Assembly (NCBI RefSeq): GCF_006542425.1
Contig: NZ_VFID01000002.1
Coordinates: forward strand, 293,268 to 357,267
DNA length: 64,000 nucleotides
Direction of reading: 5' to 3'
Source: Pseudoxanthomonas sp. z9
GTDB lineage: Bacteria > Pseudomonadota > Gammaproteobacteria > Xanthomonadales > Xanthomonadaceae
Shown here: positions 7,164 through 16,047 of the stretch, piece after piece
How the letters are laid out: every line of letters begins with the position of its first letter
Numbering within the stretch: position 1 is the stretch's first letter
Made by a program: the position numbers and the translations under genes
Notes under the pieces: generated by a model
Told to the model about the DNA's origin: nothing
Databases searched by the model: none
The model's input: the letters and a program-made list of their open reading frames with translations, nothing else

Positions 7164-9482
7164 ATGGAGCATCCGAGGATCATCGCCGCCAGCGCGATTG
7201 CGCTGGCGGTGACATTGTTCGCCATCTTCTCGATGCGCCCGTGGGCGCGCCGGGTCGGTCTGGTGGACAGGCCCGACACCCGCAAGCAGCACAACGGGCG
7301 GGTGCCGCTGATCGGCGGCATCTGCTTCTTCATCGGGCTGCTGGTGGGGCTGGCCTACCTGGGCTTCATCGATCGCTTCGTCATGAGCGTGATGATGGGC
7401 GCGGCACTGATCGTGGCGATGGGCGTGGCCGACGACGTGGTCCACCTGACCGTGCAATCCCGCCTGCTGATCGAATCGGCGATCGTCGCCCTGGTGATCC
7501 TCAGCACCGGCTACTACGTCGATCACATGGGAGGGCTGCTGCCGGGCGACTTCCGGCTGGGCATCTGGGGCATCCCGCTGACCATCTTCGCGGTCATCGG
7601 ACTGATCAACGCCTTCAACATGCTCGACGGCATCGACGGCCTGGCCGCCTCGATCGCACTGGTGTGCATCGGCTCGGTGCTGCTGTATGACCGCGCGGGC
7701 TGGACCGCGGTGGGCGCCATGCTGATGTTGCAGGTGCTGTTCGCGGCGCTGATTCCCTACATCTTCGCCAATCTGGGCTGGCCGGATGGGCGCAAGATCT
7801 TCATGGGCGACGCCGGCAGCACCGCGATCGGGTTCCTGCTCGGCTGGAGTCTCATCTACCTGAGCCATTCGCGGGTCGGCCGGCTGGCGCCGGTGGACGT
7901 GCTGTGGTGCGTCGCCTTGCCGGTGATGGACACGCTGGCGGTGATGTACCGGCGCATCCGCGCGGGACGCTCGCCGTTCGGTGCCGATCGCCAGCACCTG
8001 CACCATCTGCTGATGGACAGCGGTTTCTCGCCGCGCGTGACCCTGGCGCTGATGGTGTCGATCGGCATCGTCCTGGCCTTGCTGGGTTACGTCCTGCGGG
8101 CGGTGCCGGACGTCGTCAACCTGCTGTCGTTCATCGCCGCCACGGTGATCTACCTGCTGGGGCTGCCACGCCTGCTCGAAATGCGCACGCGCGGCTTCAG
8201 CTGGCCGTCGCGCGGACTGGCGCGGTTCGTACCGACCCCGAACGCCGGTCGCCGTTTCGCGCCGCACGGTGCCGTAAGCAGCGAGGATCACGAACCCTAT
8301 CCGGTCGTCCGCGGCGCCGACGGCGAGGGCCCGGTGCGCGCCCTGTGCGTGGTCGCGGCCACGCCGGATGCGATGGGCGTGGCGCCGATCGCGCAGCGGC
8401 TGGCCGATGACGCCCGTTTCCAGACCAGCGTGTGCCTGTCCGAAGTGCCTGGCACCGACGGCGAGGCGGCGCTGCGCCTGTTCGGCCTGAAGGCCCAGGA
8501 TCGCCTGTCCGGCGACGACGGCGCCGACGCGCTGGTCACCGGCGCGCGCGAACTGCTCGATCAGGTGCGTCCGGATGTCGTACTGGTGCCCGGCAATGCG
8601 CCAGCCACCTTCGCACTGAGCCTGGCCGCGCATGCCGACGACGTCCCGGTGGTCTGCGTGGACGGCGACGCCAGTGCGGCGACTCCTTCGCACTGGCCCA
8701 ACGAAGCCAGCCGGCGCATCGTCCAGTCACTGGCGGCGCTGCACGTGGCGGCGAGCGAGGATGCGGGCCAGCGCCTGCGCCTGGAGGGCGTGCCGGAGGA
8801 GCGGCTGCTGGTGCAGGAGGGCATCGTCGCCGAGACCCTGCGCACGGGACTGGACGTGTTGCGCGCCGAACCCAGGCTGGCCAGCGCGATTGCATGGCGT
8901 TTCCCGTTCCTGCGCGACGAGAACCCGTTGCTGATGGTCGCCTGCGCGCCGGACCAGGACGCCGCCGTGCAACTGGCCGAGGCACTGGAAATGATCGCGC
9001 GCCGGCGCCCGGACGTGGACATCGTGTGGCCGCAGGAATCCCCCGGCAATGGTGCTGCCGGCGATGTTTCCGCCGCGCTGCATGCCTTCGCCAACGTGCA
9101 CATCCTGGAATTGACCGACTACCTGGCCTGGCTGCACCTGCTCGAACGCGCCCAGCTGGTGCTGGCCGGGCAGGGCGGCGGCTTCCCCGGCCAGTTGCAG
9201 GGCAAGCCCGTGCTGCGCGTCTGCGACACGCCGGATGGCGAGGGCAACGGCATCGCCATCGGCACCACCGCGCTGGCCATCGCCGGCCGCGTGCTGACCC
9301 TGCTCAGCGAACCTGCCGTTTACCAGTCGCTGGCTTCGGCGACACCGGGCGATACCCGCGCCGGCCTTCCCGGCGACGAGGTGCCCGACGCGCTGCTGCG
9401 CCTTCGTACCGGCGGACATCCGCCCCATCCCCCCGAAGCCGAGGACATCCGCTACGCCTATGGCGTGCGAGAAGCGTCCTGA
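7164..9482 (+). CDS. WecA-like undecaprenyl-phosphate GlcNAc-1-phosphate transferase fused to a degenerate WecB-like domain
   Basis: A 772-residue fusion. Residues 1-345 are a polytopic MraY/WecA-type transferase with NAFNMLDGIDGLA (near 148), the catalytic MGDAGS loop (near 214) and the HLHHLL motif (near 278); it would load the first sugar-1-phosphate onto undecaprenyl phosphate. From about residue 390 the chain follows UDP-GlcNAc 2-epimerase (WecB) block by block: a TPDAMGVAPI nucleotide-fold start, RPDVVLVPG, PNEASRR (the PEEANR site) and an EPAVYQSLA C-terminal block. The HxEAGLR-type catalytic site and the catalytic His are missing, so epimerase activity is doubtful. The ATG at 7164 has an AGGA seven bases upstream; a GTG at 7143 is less likely. 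Confidence 0.85.
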   Translation: MEHPRIIAASAIALAVTLFAIFSMRPWARRVGLVDRPDTRKQHNGRVPLIGGICFFIGLLVGLAYLGFIDRFVMSVMMGAALIVAMGVADDVVHLTVQSRLLIESAIVALVILSTGYYVDHMGGLLPGDFRLGIWGIPLTIFAVIGLINAFNMLDGIDGLAASIALVCIGSVLLYDRAGWTAVGAMLMLQVLFAALIPYIFANLGWPDGRKIFMGDAGSTAIGFLLGWSLIYLSHSRVGRLAPVDVLWCVALPVMDTLAVMYRRIRAGRSPFGADRQHLHHLLMDSGFSPRVTLALMVSIGIVLALLGYVLRAVPDVVNLLSFIAATVIYLLGLPRLLEMRTRGFSWPSRGLARFVPTPNAGRRFAPHGAVSSEDHEPYPVVRGADGEGPVRALCVVAATPDAMGVAPIAQRLADDARFQTSVCLSEVPGTDGEAALRLFGLKAQDRLSGDDGADALVTGARELLDQVRPDVVLVPGNAPATFALSLAAHADDVPVVCVDGDASAATPSHWPNEASRRIVQSLAALHVAASEDAGQRLRLEGVPEERLLVQEGIVAETLRTGLDVLRAEPRLASAIAWRFPFLRDENPLLMVACAPDQDAAVQLAEALEMIARRRPDVDIVWPQESPGNGAAGDVSAALHAFANVHILELTDYLAWLHLLERAQLVLAGQGGGFPGQLQGKPVLRVCDTPDGEGNGIAIGTTALAIAGRVLTLLSEPAVYQSLASATPGDTRAGLPGDEVPDALLRLRTGGHPPHPPEAEDIRYAYGVREAS

Positions 9483-9524
9483 CCGGCTTCCGTGAATCCC
9501 ATTCGGCAACGAGGTGACTCCCCC

Positions 9525-11792
9525 ATGGCCACTCAACTCATCACGCGGACGTTTCCGCCCGGTCCGGATCTGACCCCCGGCCCCGCGCCCCGCGAGGGCG
9601 ATGTCGATCTGCCGACCCTGGTGGCGACGCTCAACCAGAACAAGCGCATGATCCTGCTCGGGACGGCCGCGTTCTTCCTCGCCAGCCTGCTGTACGTGCT
9701 GGTGGTGACGCCGACCTACGAGGCCAATGCGGTCGTGCAGGTGGAAAACCGGCCGGCGATTCCGCCGGGCGTCAGCACCAACGCCGCCATGCAGGGGCCG
9801 CCGCCCATTTCCACCTCGCCGGGCGCGACGGAAGTGCAGTTGCTGACCTCGCGCCGGGTGATCGGCGAGGCGATGACGCGACTGGACCTGGACGTGGACG
9901 TGCAACCCGCGCGCCTGCCGTTGCTGGGCGAGTTCATCGCCCGTCGCTACCAGAAGTCCCACCCCGGCGCGCTGTCTTCGCCATGGCTGGGCCTGAGCGG
10001 CTACGGCTGGGGTGGCGACGTGCTGGAAGTGGCGCATCTGGAAGTCCCGCGCGAACTGACCGGCGCGCAGTTGCGGCTCACCGCCGGCGAAGGCGGCCAG
10101 TACGTGCTGTCCACCCCGGATGGCCGCGTGCTGTTGCGGGGCAAGGCCGGCGTGCCCGCGCGCGCCGGCGGCACCGAATTGCTCGTGCGTCGCCTGGTCG
10201 CCAATCCGGGCATGCGTTTCGACGTGACCCGGCGGGACCCGACCACGGTGATGGCGGCGCTCAAGCAGGACATCACCGCGACCGAGCAGGGCCGCAATTC
10301 CGGCGTCATCGCCTTGACCTACGCGAACGCCGATCCCGAGCGCGCCCGTCGCGTGCTGGATGAGGTGACCCGCGAGTACGTGCACCAGAACGTGGCCCGC
10401 ACGTCCGCCGAAGCAGCCAGCCGGCTGAAGTTCGTCACCGAGCAGTTGCCCAACGTGCGCGAGGAACTGGCCAAGGCGCAGGCGGCGCTCAACCAGTTCC
10501 AGACCCGTACCCAGACCCTGGACGTGGCGGTGCAGAACCGCGCGTTGCTGGACCGGACCATCGCCCTGGACGCCGGCATCCAGCAGTTGCGCATCCAGAT
10601 GACCGAGGTCGCCAACCGCTTCACGCCTTCGCATCCGACCTACCAGACCCTGCAGCAGCAGATCAACCAGTTCCAGGGCGAACGCGCCGCCCTGCAGGGC
10701 CAGATCCGCGATCTGCCGGATACCCAGCAGGGCCTGTTCCGCCTCAACCGCGACGTCGAGGTGACCAACCAGACCTACGCCAACCTGCTGGACCAGGCGC
10801 AGCAGCTGAACATCGCCCGTGCCAGCGCGGTCGGCAACGCCCGGGTGATCGATCCGGCGGCGGTCAATCTCAACAGTCCGGCCTGGCCCAAGCCGTTGCC
10901 GGTGCTGGCGGCAGGCACCGCGCTCGGCGCCGTGCTGATGGTCGCTTTCGTGCTGATGCGCCAGTTGTTCCGCCGCGGGGTGGAGGATCCGGTCGACATC
11001 GAGCTGCTGGGCCTGCCGGTGTATGCCTCGATTCCCTTCAGCGAGAAGGGTCGCGAGCTCACCCAGCGCACCGGCGGTCGCCGTCGCGAGCGGCGCCAGC
11101 GCCTGCTGGCGCTGAGCGCGCCGTCGGACCTGGCGATGGAGGCGCTGCGCACGCTGCGCACCAGCCTGCACTTCGCGCGGATGAAGACCCGCAACAACCT
11201 GCTGATGATCTCCGCGCCGAGTCCCGGCGTGGGCAAGACCTTCGTCTGCGCCAACCTGGCGGTGACCATCGCCCAGACCGGCCAGCGGGTCCTGCTGATC
11301 GACGCCGACATGCGCCGCGGCACCCTGCACGACGCCGTCGGCGTGCGCTGGGAAGGCGGTCTGTCGGATCTGATCCTCGGCCGGATCGAGCTGGAGGACG
11401 CCATCCGCCGGGTCGCCGGGGCCGACAACCTGTCTTTCATCTCGCGTGGCGCGGTGCCGTCCAATCCGTCCGAACTGCTGATGCACGAGAACTTCTCCGC
11501 GCTGCTCAAGAACGTGGCGCACGATTACGACATCGTGCTGATCGACACTCCGCCGGTGCTGGCGGTGACCGACGCGGCCGTGATCGGCCAGCATGCGGGC
11601 ACGTGCCTGCTGGTGGTGCGCTGGGGCCTCAACCAGCAACGCGAGATCGCCCTGGCCAAGCAGCGCCTGGAGCAGAACGGCGTGGAGGTGAAGGGCGCCA
11701 TCTTCAATGGCGTGGAGAAGCGCGGGGCAGGGCAGTACGCCTATACCTACTACGAGTACCTGCCGGCGCCGCGCACCGCCGGGTCGCGCTGA
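9525..11792 (+). CDS. wzc: Polysaccharide co-polymerase with tyrosine autokinase domain (Wzc/GumC-type)
   Basis: A 755-residue inner-membrane protein. A Wzz-type N-terminus has a first membrane helix at about residues 42-63, a long periplasmic region with a coiled coil (about 290-430) and a second membrane helix near 460-482, preceded by the Pro-rich PAWPKPLP motif. The C-terminal BY-kinase has Walker A SPGVGKT (about 566-572), Walker A' LLIDADMRRG (about 590) and Walker B VLIDTPP (about 669), and ends in a cluster of five tyrosines (YAYTYYEY, about 737-745), the autophosphorylation site. It controls polymer length with Wzy and docks to Wza. The ATG at 9525 follows a GAGGTG site; it is 42 bp behind the WecA fusion. 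Confidence 0.93.
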   Translation: MATQLITRTFPPGPDLTPGPAPREGDVDLPTLVATLNQNKRMILLGTAAFFLASLLYVLVVTPTYEANAVVQVENRPAIPPGVSTNAAMQGPPPISTSPGATEVQLLTSRRVIGEAMTRLDLDVDVQPARLPLLGEFIARRYQKSHPGALSSPWLGLSGYGWGGDVLEVAHLEVPRELTGAQLRLTAGEGGQYVLSTPDGRVLLRGKAGVPARAGGTELLVRRLVANPGMRFDVTRRDPTTVMAALKQDITATEQGRNSGVIALTYANADPERARRVLDEVTREYVHQNVARTSAEAASRLKFVTEQLPNVREELAKAQAALNQFQTRTQTLDVAVQNRALLDRTIALDAGIQQLRIQMTEVANRFTPSHPTYQTLQQQINQFQGERAALQGQIRDLPDTQQGLFRLNRDVEVTNQTYANLLDQAQQLNIARASAVGNARVIDPAAVNLNSPAWPKPLPVLAAGTALGAVLMVAFVLMRQLFRRGVEDPVDIELLGLPVYASIPFSEKGRELTQRTGGRRRERRQRLLALSAPSDLAMEALRTLRTSLHFARMKTRNNLLMISAPSPGVGKTFVCANLAVTIAQTGQRVLLIDADMRRGTLHDAVGVRWEGGLSDLILGRIELEDAIRRVAGADNLSFISRGAVPSNPSELLMHENFSALLKNVAHDYDIVLIDTPPVLAVTDAAVIGQHAGTCLLVVRWGLNQQREIALAKQRLEQNGVEVKGAIFNGVEKRGAGQYAYTYYEYLPAPRTAGSR

Positions 11793-11822
11793 GCACGCGG
11801 GTCGCAACGACAAGGAGGAACC

Positions 11823-13232
11823 ATGCAGATCACGATGTCCCCGTACTACGGGAAGCCCGACTTTTCTCCGCTGTCGGAGCCCAATGCGCAGCGCATCGAC
11901 CCGGTGTCGGTGGCGGACCTGCTGCGCAACGCGTTCGTCTATCCGCCGCATTCCATCTACGAGGGCATCAAGCTGGTCACCTTCGGTTTCTCGCCGGACC
12001 AGGACATGCACACCGCGCCACGGTTCCGCTTCAAGTTCCGCAATGCCGGCGAAGTGCCGGAGGTGGCGCGCCACCCGCAGGACTGGATCGCGGTCTACCA
12101 CCGCAAGCTGTGCGAGGCGATCGAGCGGTCCTGCGCCGGGATGGCGTCCCCGTGGCTGCTGCAGAGCGGTGGCAAGGATTCGACCACGCTGGCGATCGCG
12201 CTGGCGGATGCACGTCCCGACGCGACCTGCATCACCTATCTGGGCGGACGCGAGGAGAACGAGGTCGAATCGGCGCGGCAGGTGGCGCGGCGGCTCGGCC
12301 TGCGCCACGAATCACTGATCTGTGATCCCGGCCGCGCCTATGACCGCTATCTGGCCCTGGCCGGGCGGATGCCGCTGCTGACCGCCGACTTCGCGTTGCT
12401 CTCCTATGCGGACCTGGGCACGGAAGTGCGGGCGCGCGGCGGCGATGGCGTGATCGACGGGCTGGGCGCGGACAGCTATTTCGGTACGCCGGTCGATCGC
12501 CAGCATCACCTGCTGGGCAAGCTGGCGCGCGGGGTGCGCCTGCCGGTGGATGTCACCGCCTTGCCCGGCGTGGATCGCAGTTTCGAAGCGTGCTTCCTGC
12601 TGGGCACCCTGCAGATGACCCCGATCGAGCGGGTGTTTCCGGGTTCGCGCTTCAGCGACGCGGAAGTGGACGCGTTGTTCGGGCATCCGATATCGCGGCG
12701 CTCGCGGGCGCGGGTGACCCTGTTCCAGGAGGAAATCGCCACCGCCACCAGCGCCTGGGAATGGCGCGACATGTCGATGTCGATCGCCGGTTCGGCCGGT
12801 GCCTTCGCCAAGGGCCTGTACACGGCGCATGCGCTGGGACTGGACGCGGCCTATCCGTTCTGCGACCACGACCTGCGCGAATGGATCCATCGCGAGGTAC
12901 CGCGCCGGCAGAAGGTCGATCCGGAGACCGGGGTCAACAAGATGCTGATCCGGCGCCACATCGCGACCCGCTTCGCGGAACTGCCGTACGTGCAGCGCAA
13001 GGGCAGTTTCCGTTTCGATCTGTGCGGGCTGGCCGCGCAGCGTTTCGACCAGGTGCACGGCTTCGCCCGCGACCTCTCGGATCTGCTGCCGGGCGCGGTG
13101 CCCTGGCTGGAACGCAACCGGCGCCGGCTCGACAACAAGTATCACGCGTCCAAGTTCTACCTGCTGGCGATCGTGCTGCCCTGGCTGGCCGCGCGCGGCG
13201 TGTCGACGGCCGCGCGGGAGCAGGCCGCCTGA
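11823..13232 (+). CDS. Asparagine-synthetase-like PP-loop ATPase lacking the glutaminase domain
   Basis: A 469-residue cytoplasmic protein. The PP-loop SGGKDST (about residues 115-121) binds ATP pyrophosphate as in asparagine synthetase and other N-type ATP pyrophosphatases; a DGLGADSYFG block (about 220) corresponds to the conserved GADE region of AsnB synthetase domains. The N-terminal Ntn glutaminase domain with its catalytic Cys2 is absent, so ammonia must come from elsewhere, or the enzyme adenylates a carboxylate for another nucleophile. In a polysaccharide locus it could amidate or aminoacylate an acidic sugar. It sits between the Wzc kinase (30 bp) and a beta-helix gene (2 bp), strongly suggesting co-translation. 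The exact substrate is unknown. Confidence 0.7.
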   Translation: MQITMSPYYGKPDFSPLSEPNAQRIDPVSVADLLRNAFVYPPHSIYEGIKLVTFGFSPDQDMHTAPRFRFKFRNAGEVPEVARHPQDWIAVYHRKLCEAIERSCAGMASPWLLQSGGKDSTTLAIALADARPDATCITYLGGREENEVESARQVARRLGLRHESLICDPGRAYDRYLALAGRMPLLTADFALLSYADLGTEVRARGGDGVIDGLGADSYFGTPVDRQHHLLGKLARGVRLPVDVTALPGVDRSFEACFLLGTLQMTPIERVFPGSRFSDAEVDALFGHPISRRSRARVTLFQEEIATATSAWEWRDMSMSIAGSAGAFAKGLYTAHALGLDAAYPFCDHDLREWIHREVPRRQKVDPETGVNKMLIRRHIATRFAELPYVQRKGSFRFDLCGLAAQRFDQVHGFARDLSDLLPGAVPWLERNRRRLDNKYHASKFYLLAIVLPWLAARGVSTAAREQAA

Positions 13233-13234
13233 CG

Positions 13235-14320
13235 ATGGACCGCCAGCGGCGCCGTTGCCTGCACGGCCTGGTCGCGGGCGCGGCGCTTGGCGCTCTGCCC
13301 GCCGTCGGCGCCCGGCCGTCGGCGCCTGGAAGCGGCGCGCGCCTGGACGTGCGTGAATTCGGCGCGCGCGGCGACGGGCAGGGCGACGACACCCGGGCAT
13401 TCCAGGCCGCCATCGACGCGCTGCCGGATGCCGGCGGCACCGTGGTCGTCCCCGCCGGCAACTATCCGATCAATCCGCTGCGCAGCCTGCGCCTGCGCAG
13501 CCGCATGCATTTCTCGATGGCGGCCGATACCCGCCTGGTCGCGATGAGCAACGCCGCGCCACGCGCCTACGTATTGCTGCTGCAACAGATCGAGGATGTG
13601 GAGGTGTCGGGCGGGCGCATCATCGGCGACCGCGAGCGTCACCTGGGCACTACGGGGGAATGGGGACACGGAATCATGGTGCGCGGGTCCAGCCGGATCC
13701 GCCTGCACGACCTGTACATCACCCGATGCTGGGGGGATGGCATCTCGGTGGGCGGCCTGTCCCGGGTTCGCGGTTCGCCACCGTTGCCCAGCCGCGACGT
13801 GCTGATCCAGGACGTGGTCTGCCAGGGCAACCGCCGCCAGGGGCTTACCATCGGCCGTTCCCGCCACGTACGGGTGCTGCGTTCGTCATTCCTCGACACC
13901 GGCGGGGTGCTGCCGGGCTGCGGCATCGACGTCGAGCCCGACCCGGGAGGCGACGCGCGCGACGTGCTGATCGAGGACTGCCTGGTGCAGGGCAACCAGG
14001 GCGCGGGCATCCAGCTGTACGAGCGTGTCCACGACGTCACCGTCCGTCGCTGCCGGATCCTGTCCAACCGTGGCGACGGCCTGCACCTGCGCGCTGCCAC
14101 CGGCGGCCTGATCGAGGGCAACGAAATCCGTGGCAACGGCCTGCGCGGCATCACCGTCCGCGCGCGCAGCAGCGGTTTCCGCCTGCGCGACAATCAGCTG
14201 CGTGGCAATGCCGCCCAGGTGGCGAAGCGCTCCGGCAAGGAAGCCGGCTGGATGAACCTCGACGTCGCCCGCGGCGCCTCGTCCATCCAGATAGACCCCA
14301 GCAGCCGCCCAGGCCGCTGA
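13235..14320 (+). CDS. Exported right-handed beta-helix protein (pectate-lyase-3 type), copy 1
   Basis: A 361-residue protein. The N-terminus RQRRRCLHGLVAGAALGAL looks like a Tat signal, less canonical than in the sister gene. It continues with a DVREFGARGDGQGDDT block, the hallmark of the pectate-lyase-3/polygalacturonase-like fold, and many imperfect beta-helix coils. The segment [11 protein letters not shown] and the CWGDGIS block recur almost unchanged in the gene at 14672, so the two are tandem paralogues. It probably acts in the periplasm on the exopolysaccharide as a lyase, hydrolase or epimerase; no catalytic set can be assigned by eye. The ATG lies 2 bp behind the asparagine-synthetase-like gene. 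Confidence 0.75.
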   Translation: MDRQRRRCLHGLVAGAALGALPAVGARPSAPGSGARLDVREFGARGDGQGDDTRAFQAAIDALPDAGGTVVVPAGNYPINPLRSLRLRSRMHFSMAADTRLVAMSNAAPRAYVLLLQQIEDVEVSGGRIIGDRERHLGTTGEWGHGIMVRGSSRIRLHDLYITRCWGDGISVGGLSRVRGSPPLPSRDVLIQDVVCQGNRRQGLTIGRSRHVRVLRSSFLDTGGVLPGCGIDVEPDPGGDARDVLIEDCLVQGNQGAGIQLYERVHDVTVRRCRILSNRGDGLHLRAATGGLIEGNEIRGNGLRGITVRARSSGFRLRDNQLRGNAAQVAKRSGKEAGWMNLDVARGASSIQIDPSSRPGR

Positions 14321-14340
14321 AACCACCAAGCCACACCTTT

Positions 14341-14417
14341 GTAGGAGCGACGTAAGTCGCGACCGAACGGGTCAATTTCTGGGTTATGCATCGGGTCGCG
14401 ACTCACGTCGCTCCTAC
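14341..14417. repeat. REPIN: paired REP sequences in inverted orientation
   Basis: Two 24-base arms, 14341-14364 beginning GTAGGAGCGACGTAAGTCGC and 14394-14417 its near-perfect reverse complement (one mismatch), are separated by 29 bases. Each arm itself holds a GCGAC..GTCGC hairpin. The GTAGGAGCGAC head is the REP family widespread in Xanthomonadaceae and pseudomonads. It lies between the two beta-helix paralogues. Confidence 0.85.
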
Positions 14418-14671
14418 AGGGTCGAAATTTCAGAGGTGGCAATCAGAACCGCGCGACAAGCGGACTCGACCATGGATTCCGGTAGAGAAAACACCGCGTT
14501 TTGCCGCAGAAAATGAATCCTTCCGCAAGCAGTTATTGAGCCGTTTCACAGATACGCGATCTGCTCGCGCACGGCGACCAAAACTTCCCTATATTCCCCA
14601 TCGGCCACGGTTATCTTCCTGGCCAATTCCTCTTGTTTTCCTATTACCGGGCCATTTGGCCCGCAGGGGTC

Positions 14672-15868
14672 ATGGCTGTGAAAAACAATGCACTCGTGCA
14701 CGACGTGCGCGAGGCAGGGACGCCTCGGCGCGAATTCTTGCGCAAATCCTTGTTGCTGGCGCTGCCGGCGGCACTCTACACGACGGGGATTCCCAAGGTA
14801 CTGGCCGCGGTCTACGTGCCGCCGACCCGCACGCGCGGCAGCACCACGCTCAACGTCAAGAACTGGGGCGCCCGTGGCGATGGCGCCAGCGACGACACCA
14901 CCGCGTTCCAGTACGCCATCGACGCGCTGCCCTCGAGCGGCGGCACGGTGGTGGTGCCGGCGGGCGATTACGTCATCGATCCCACCCGCAATGTCCGCCT
15001 GCGCAGCAACATGCACCTGCTGTTGCAGGACGGCGCCCGCCTGCGCGCCAAGCGCAACGACAAGGAACGGGCCTACGTGCTGATGGCCTACAAGGTCAGC
15101 AACGTGGAGATTTCCGGCGGCCAGATCATCGGCGATCGCGAAACCCACCTGGGTACGACCGGGGAGTGGGGCCACGGCATCATGATCCGCGGCTCGTCCA
15201 AGATCACGATACGCGACATCCACGTCTCCAAATGCTGGGGCGACGGCATCTCGATCGGCGGCGCGATGGTCACCAACGCCCCGACCATCCCCTGCAGCGA
15301 CGTGGTCATCGCCAACGTGGTCTGCACCGGCAACCGCCGCCAGGGCCTGACCATCGGCCATGCGCTGGGGGTCAAGGTGTATGACAGCGAATTCAGCGAT
15401 TGCAACGGCATCGCGCCGGCGTGTGGCATCGATATCGAGCCGGACGTGGGCGACCTGCGCACCACCTCCACCGTGCACATCGAGAACTGCCATATCCACG
15501 GCAACGCCGGCAACGGCATCCTGGTGTACAAGCGGGTGAAGGGCGTCACCATCAAGCGCTGCACCATCGAATACAACGGCGGGCACGGCATCCTGACCAT
15601 CGGTCCGGACAGCGGCTACATCGCCCAGAACACCATCCGCCACAACTATCTGGTCGGCATGATGTTCGGCAGCGGAACCCGCAACTACCAGTACAGCGGA
15701 AACATCTCGCGCAACAACAACACCCGCCTGCACGGCGTCCAAAAGACCGTCTATCCGCTGACCTACCTGACCGGATTCGTCGACGGCAACAAGGGCAACG
15801 GCGCGCATGTGGCGCGGGTCAGCGACGTCTACGACATCCGGGTGACCAGCAACGGCTACGCCAAGTAG
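14672..15868 (+). CDS. Tat-exported right-handed beta-helix protein (pectate-lyase-3 type), copy 2
   Basis: A 398-residue protein with a textbook twin-arginine signal: [19 protein letters not shown] at about residues 17-35, predicting folded export. The mature part opens with [17 protein letters not shown], the pectate-lyase-3 entry motif, and then shows repeated beta-helix coils, with [11 protein letters not shown] and CWGDGIS identical to copy 1. Relative to copy 1 it has a longer C-terminal segment. The ATG at 14672 follows GCAGGGG by a normal spacing; an in-frame TTG at 14633 is not needed. A strong terminator follows 50 bp downstream, so this gene ends the first transcription block of the locus. 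Confidence 0.8.
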   Translation: MAVKNNALVHDVREAGTPRREFLRKSLLLALPAALYTTGIPKVLAAVYVPPTRTRGSTTLNVKNWGARGDGASDDTTAFQYAIDALPSSGGTVVVPAGDYVIDPTRNVRLRSNMHLLLQDGARLRAKRNDKERAYVLMAYKVSNVEISGGQIIGDRETHLGTTGEWGHGIMIRGSSKITIRDIHVSKCWGDGISIGGAMVTNAPTIPCSDVVIANVVCTGNRRQGLTIGHALGVKVYDSEFSDCNGIAPACGIDIEPDVGDLRTTSTVHIENCHIHGNAGNGILVYKRVKGVTIKRCTIEYNGGHGILTIGPDSGYIAQNTIRHNYLVGMMFGSGTRNYQYSGNISRNNNTRLHGVQKTVYPLTYLTGFVDGNKGNGAHVARVSDVYDIRVTSNGYAK

Positions 15869-15917
15869 TCGGACAGGCAAGTGAACTGGCGCTCAGCAGG
15901 ATGACGAGCGCGTGCAG

Positions 15918-15942
15918 AGGCGGCCTCCGGGCCGCCTTTTTT
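15918..15942 (+). terminator. Strong rho-independent terminator
   Basis: The stem AGGCGGCC (15918-15925) pairs with GGCCGCCT (15930-15937) around a four-base loop and is followed by six T. It closes transcription after the second beta-helix gene, implying a separate promoter for the genes from 16048 onward. Confidence 0.85.
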
Positions 15943-16047
15943 CTGCCCGTTTGTTGGGCAATTCGCCGATTTGGTGGTGAGCGCGTGAACGGTTTTGCGG
16001 GCTCGACTTTCTAGAATCACGTCGACGCTTTCCCCCACGGCGCCTGC

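Noticed and set aside
8727..12308. A 1193-codon minus-strand frame opposite the wecA-fusion and wzc genes
   Set aside because: Same antisense artefact; plus-strand genes have full sets of motifs and the frame has none.
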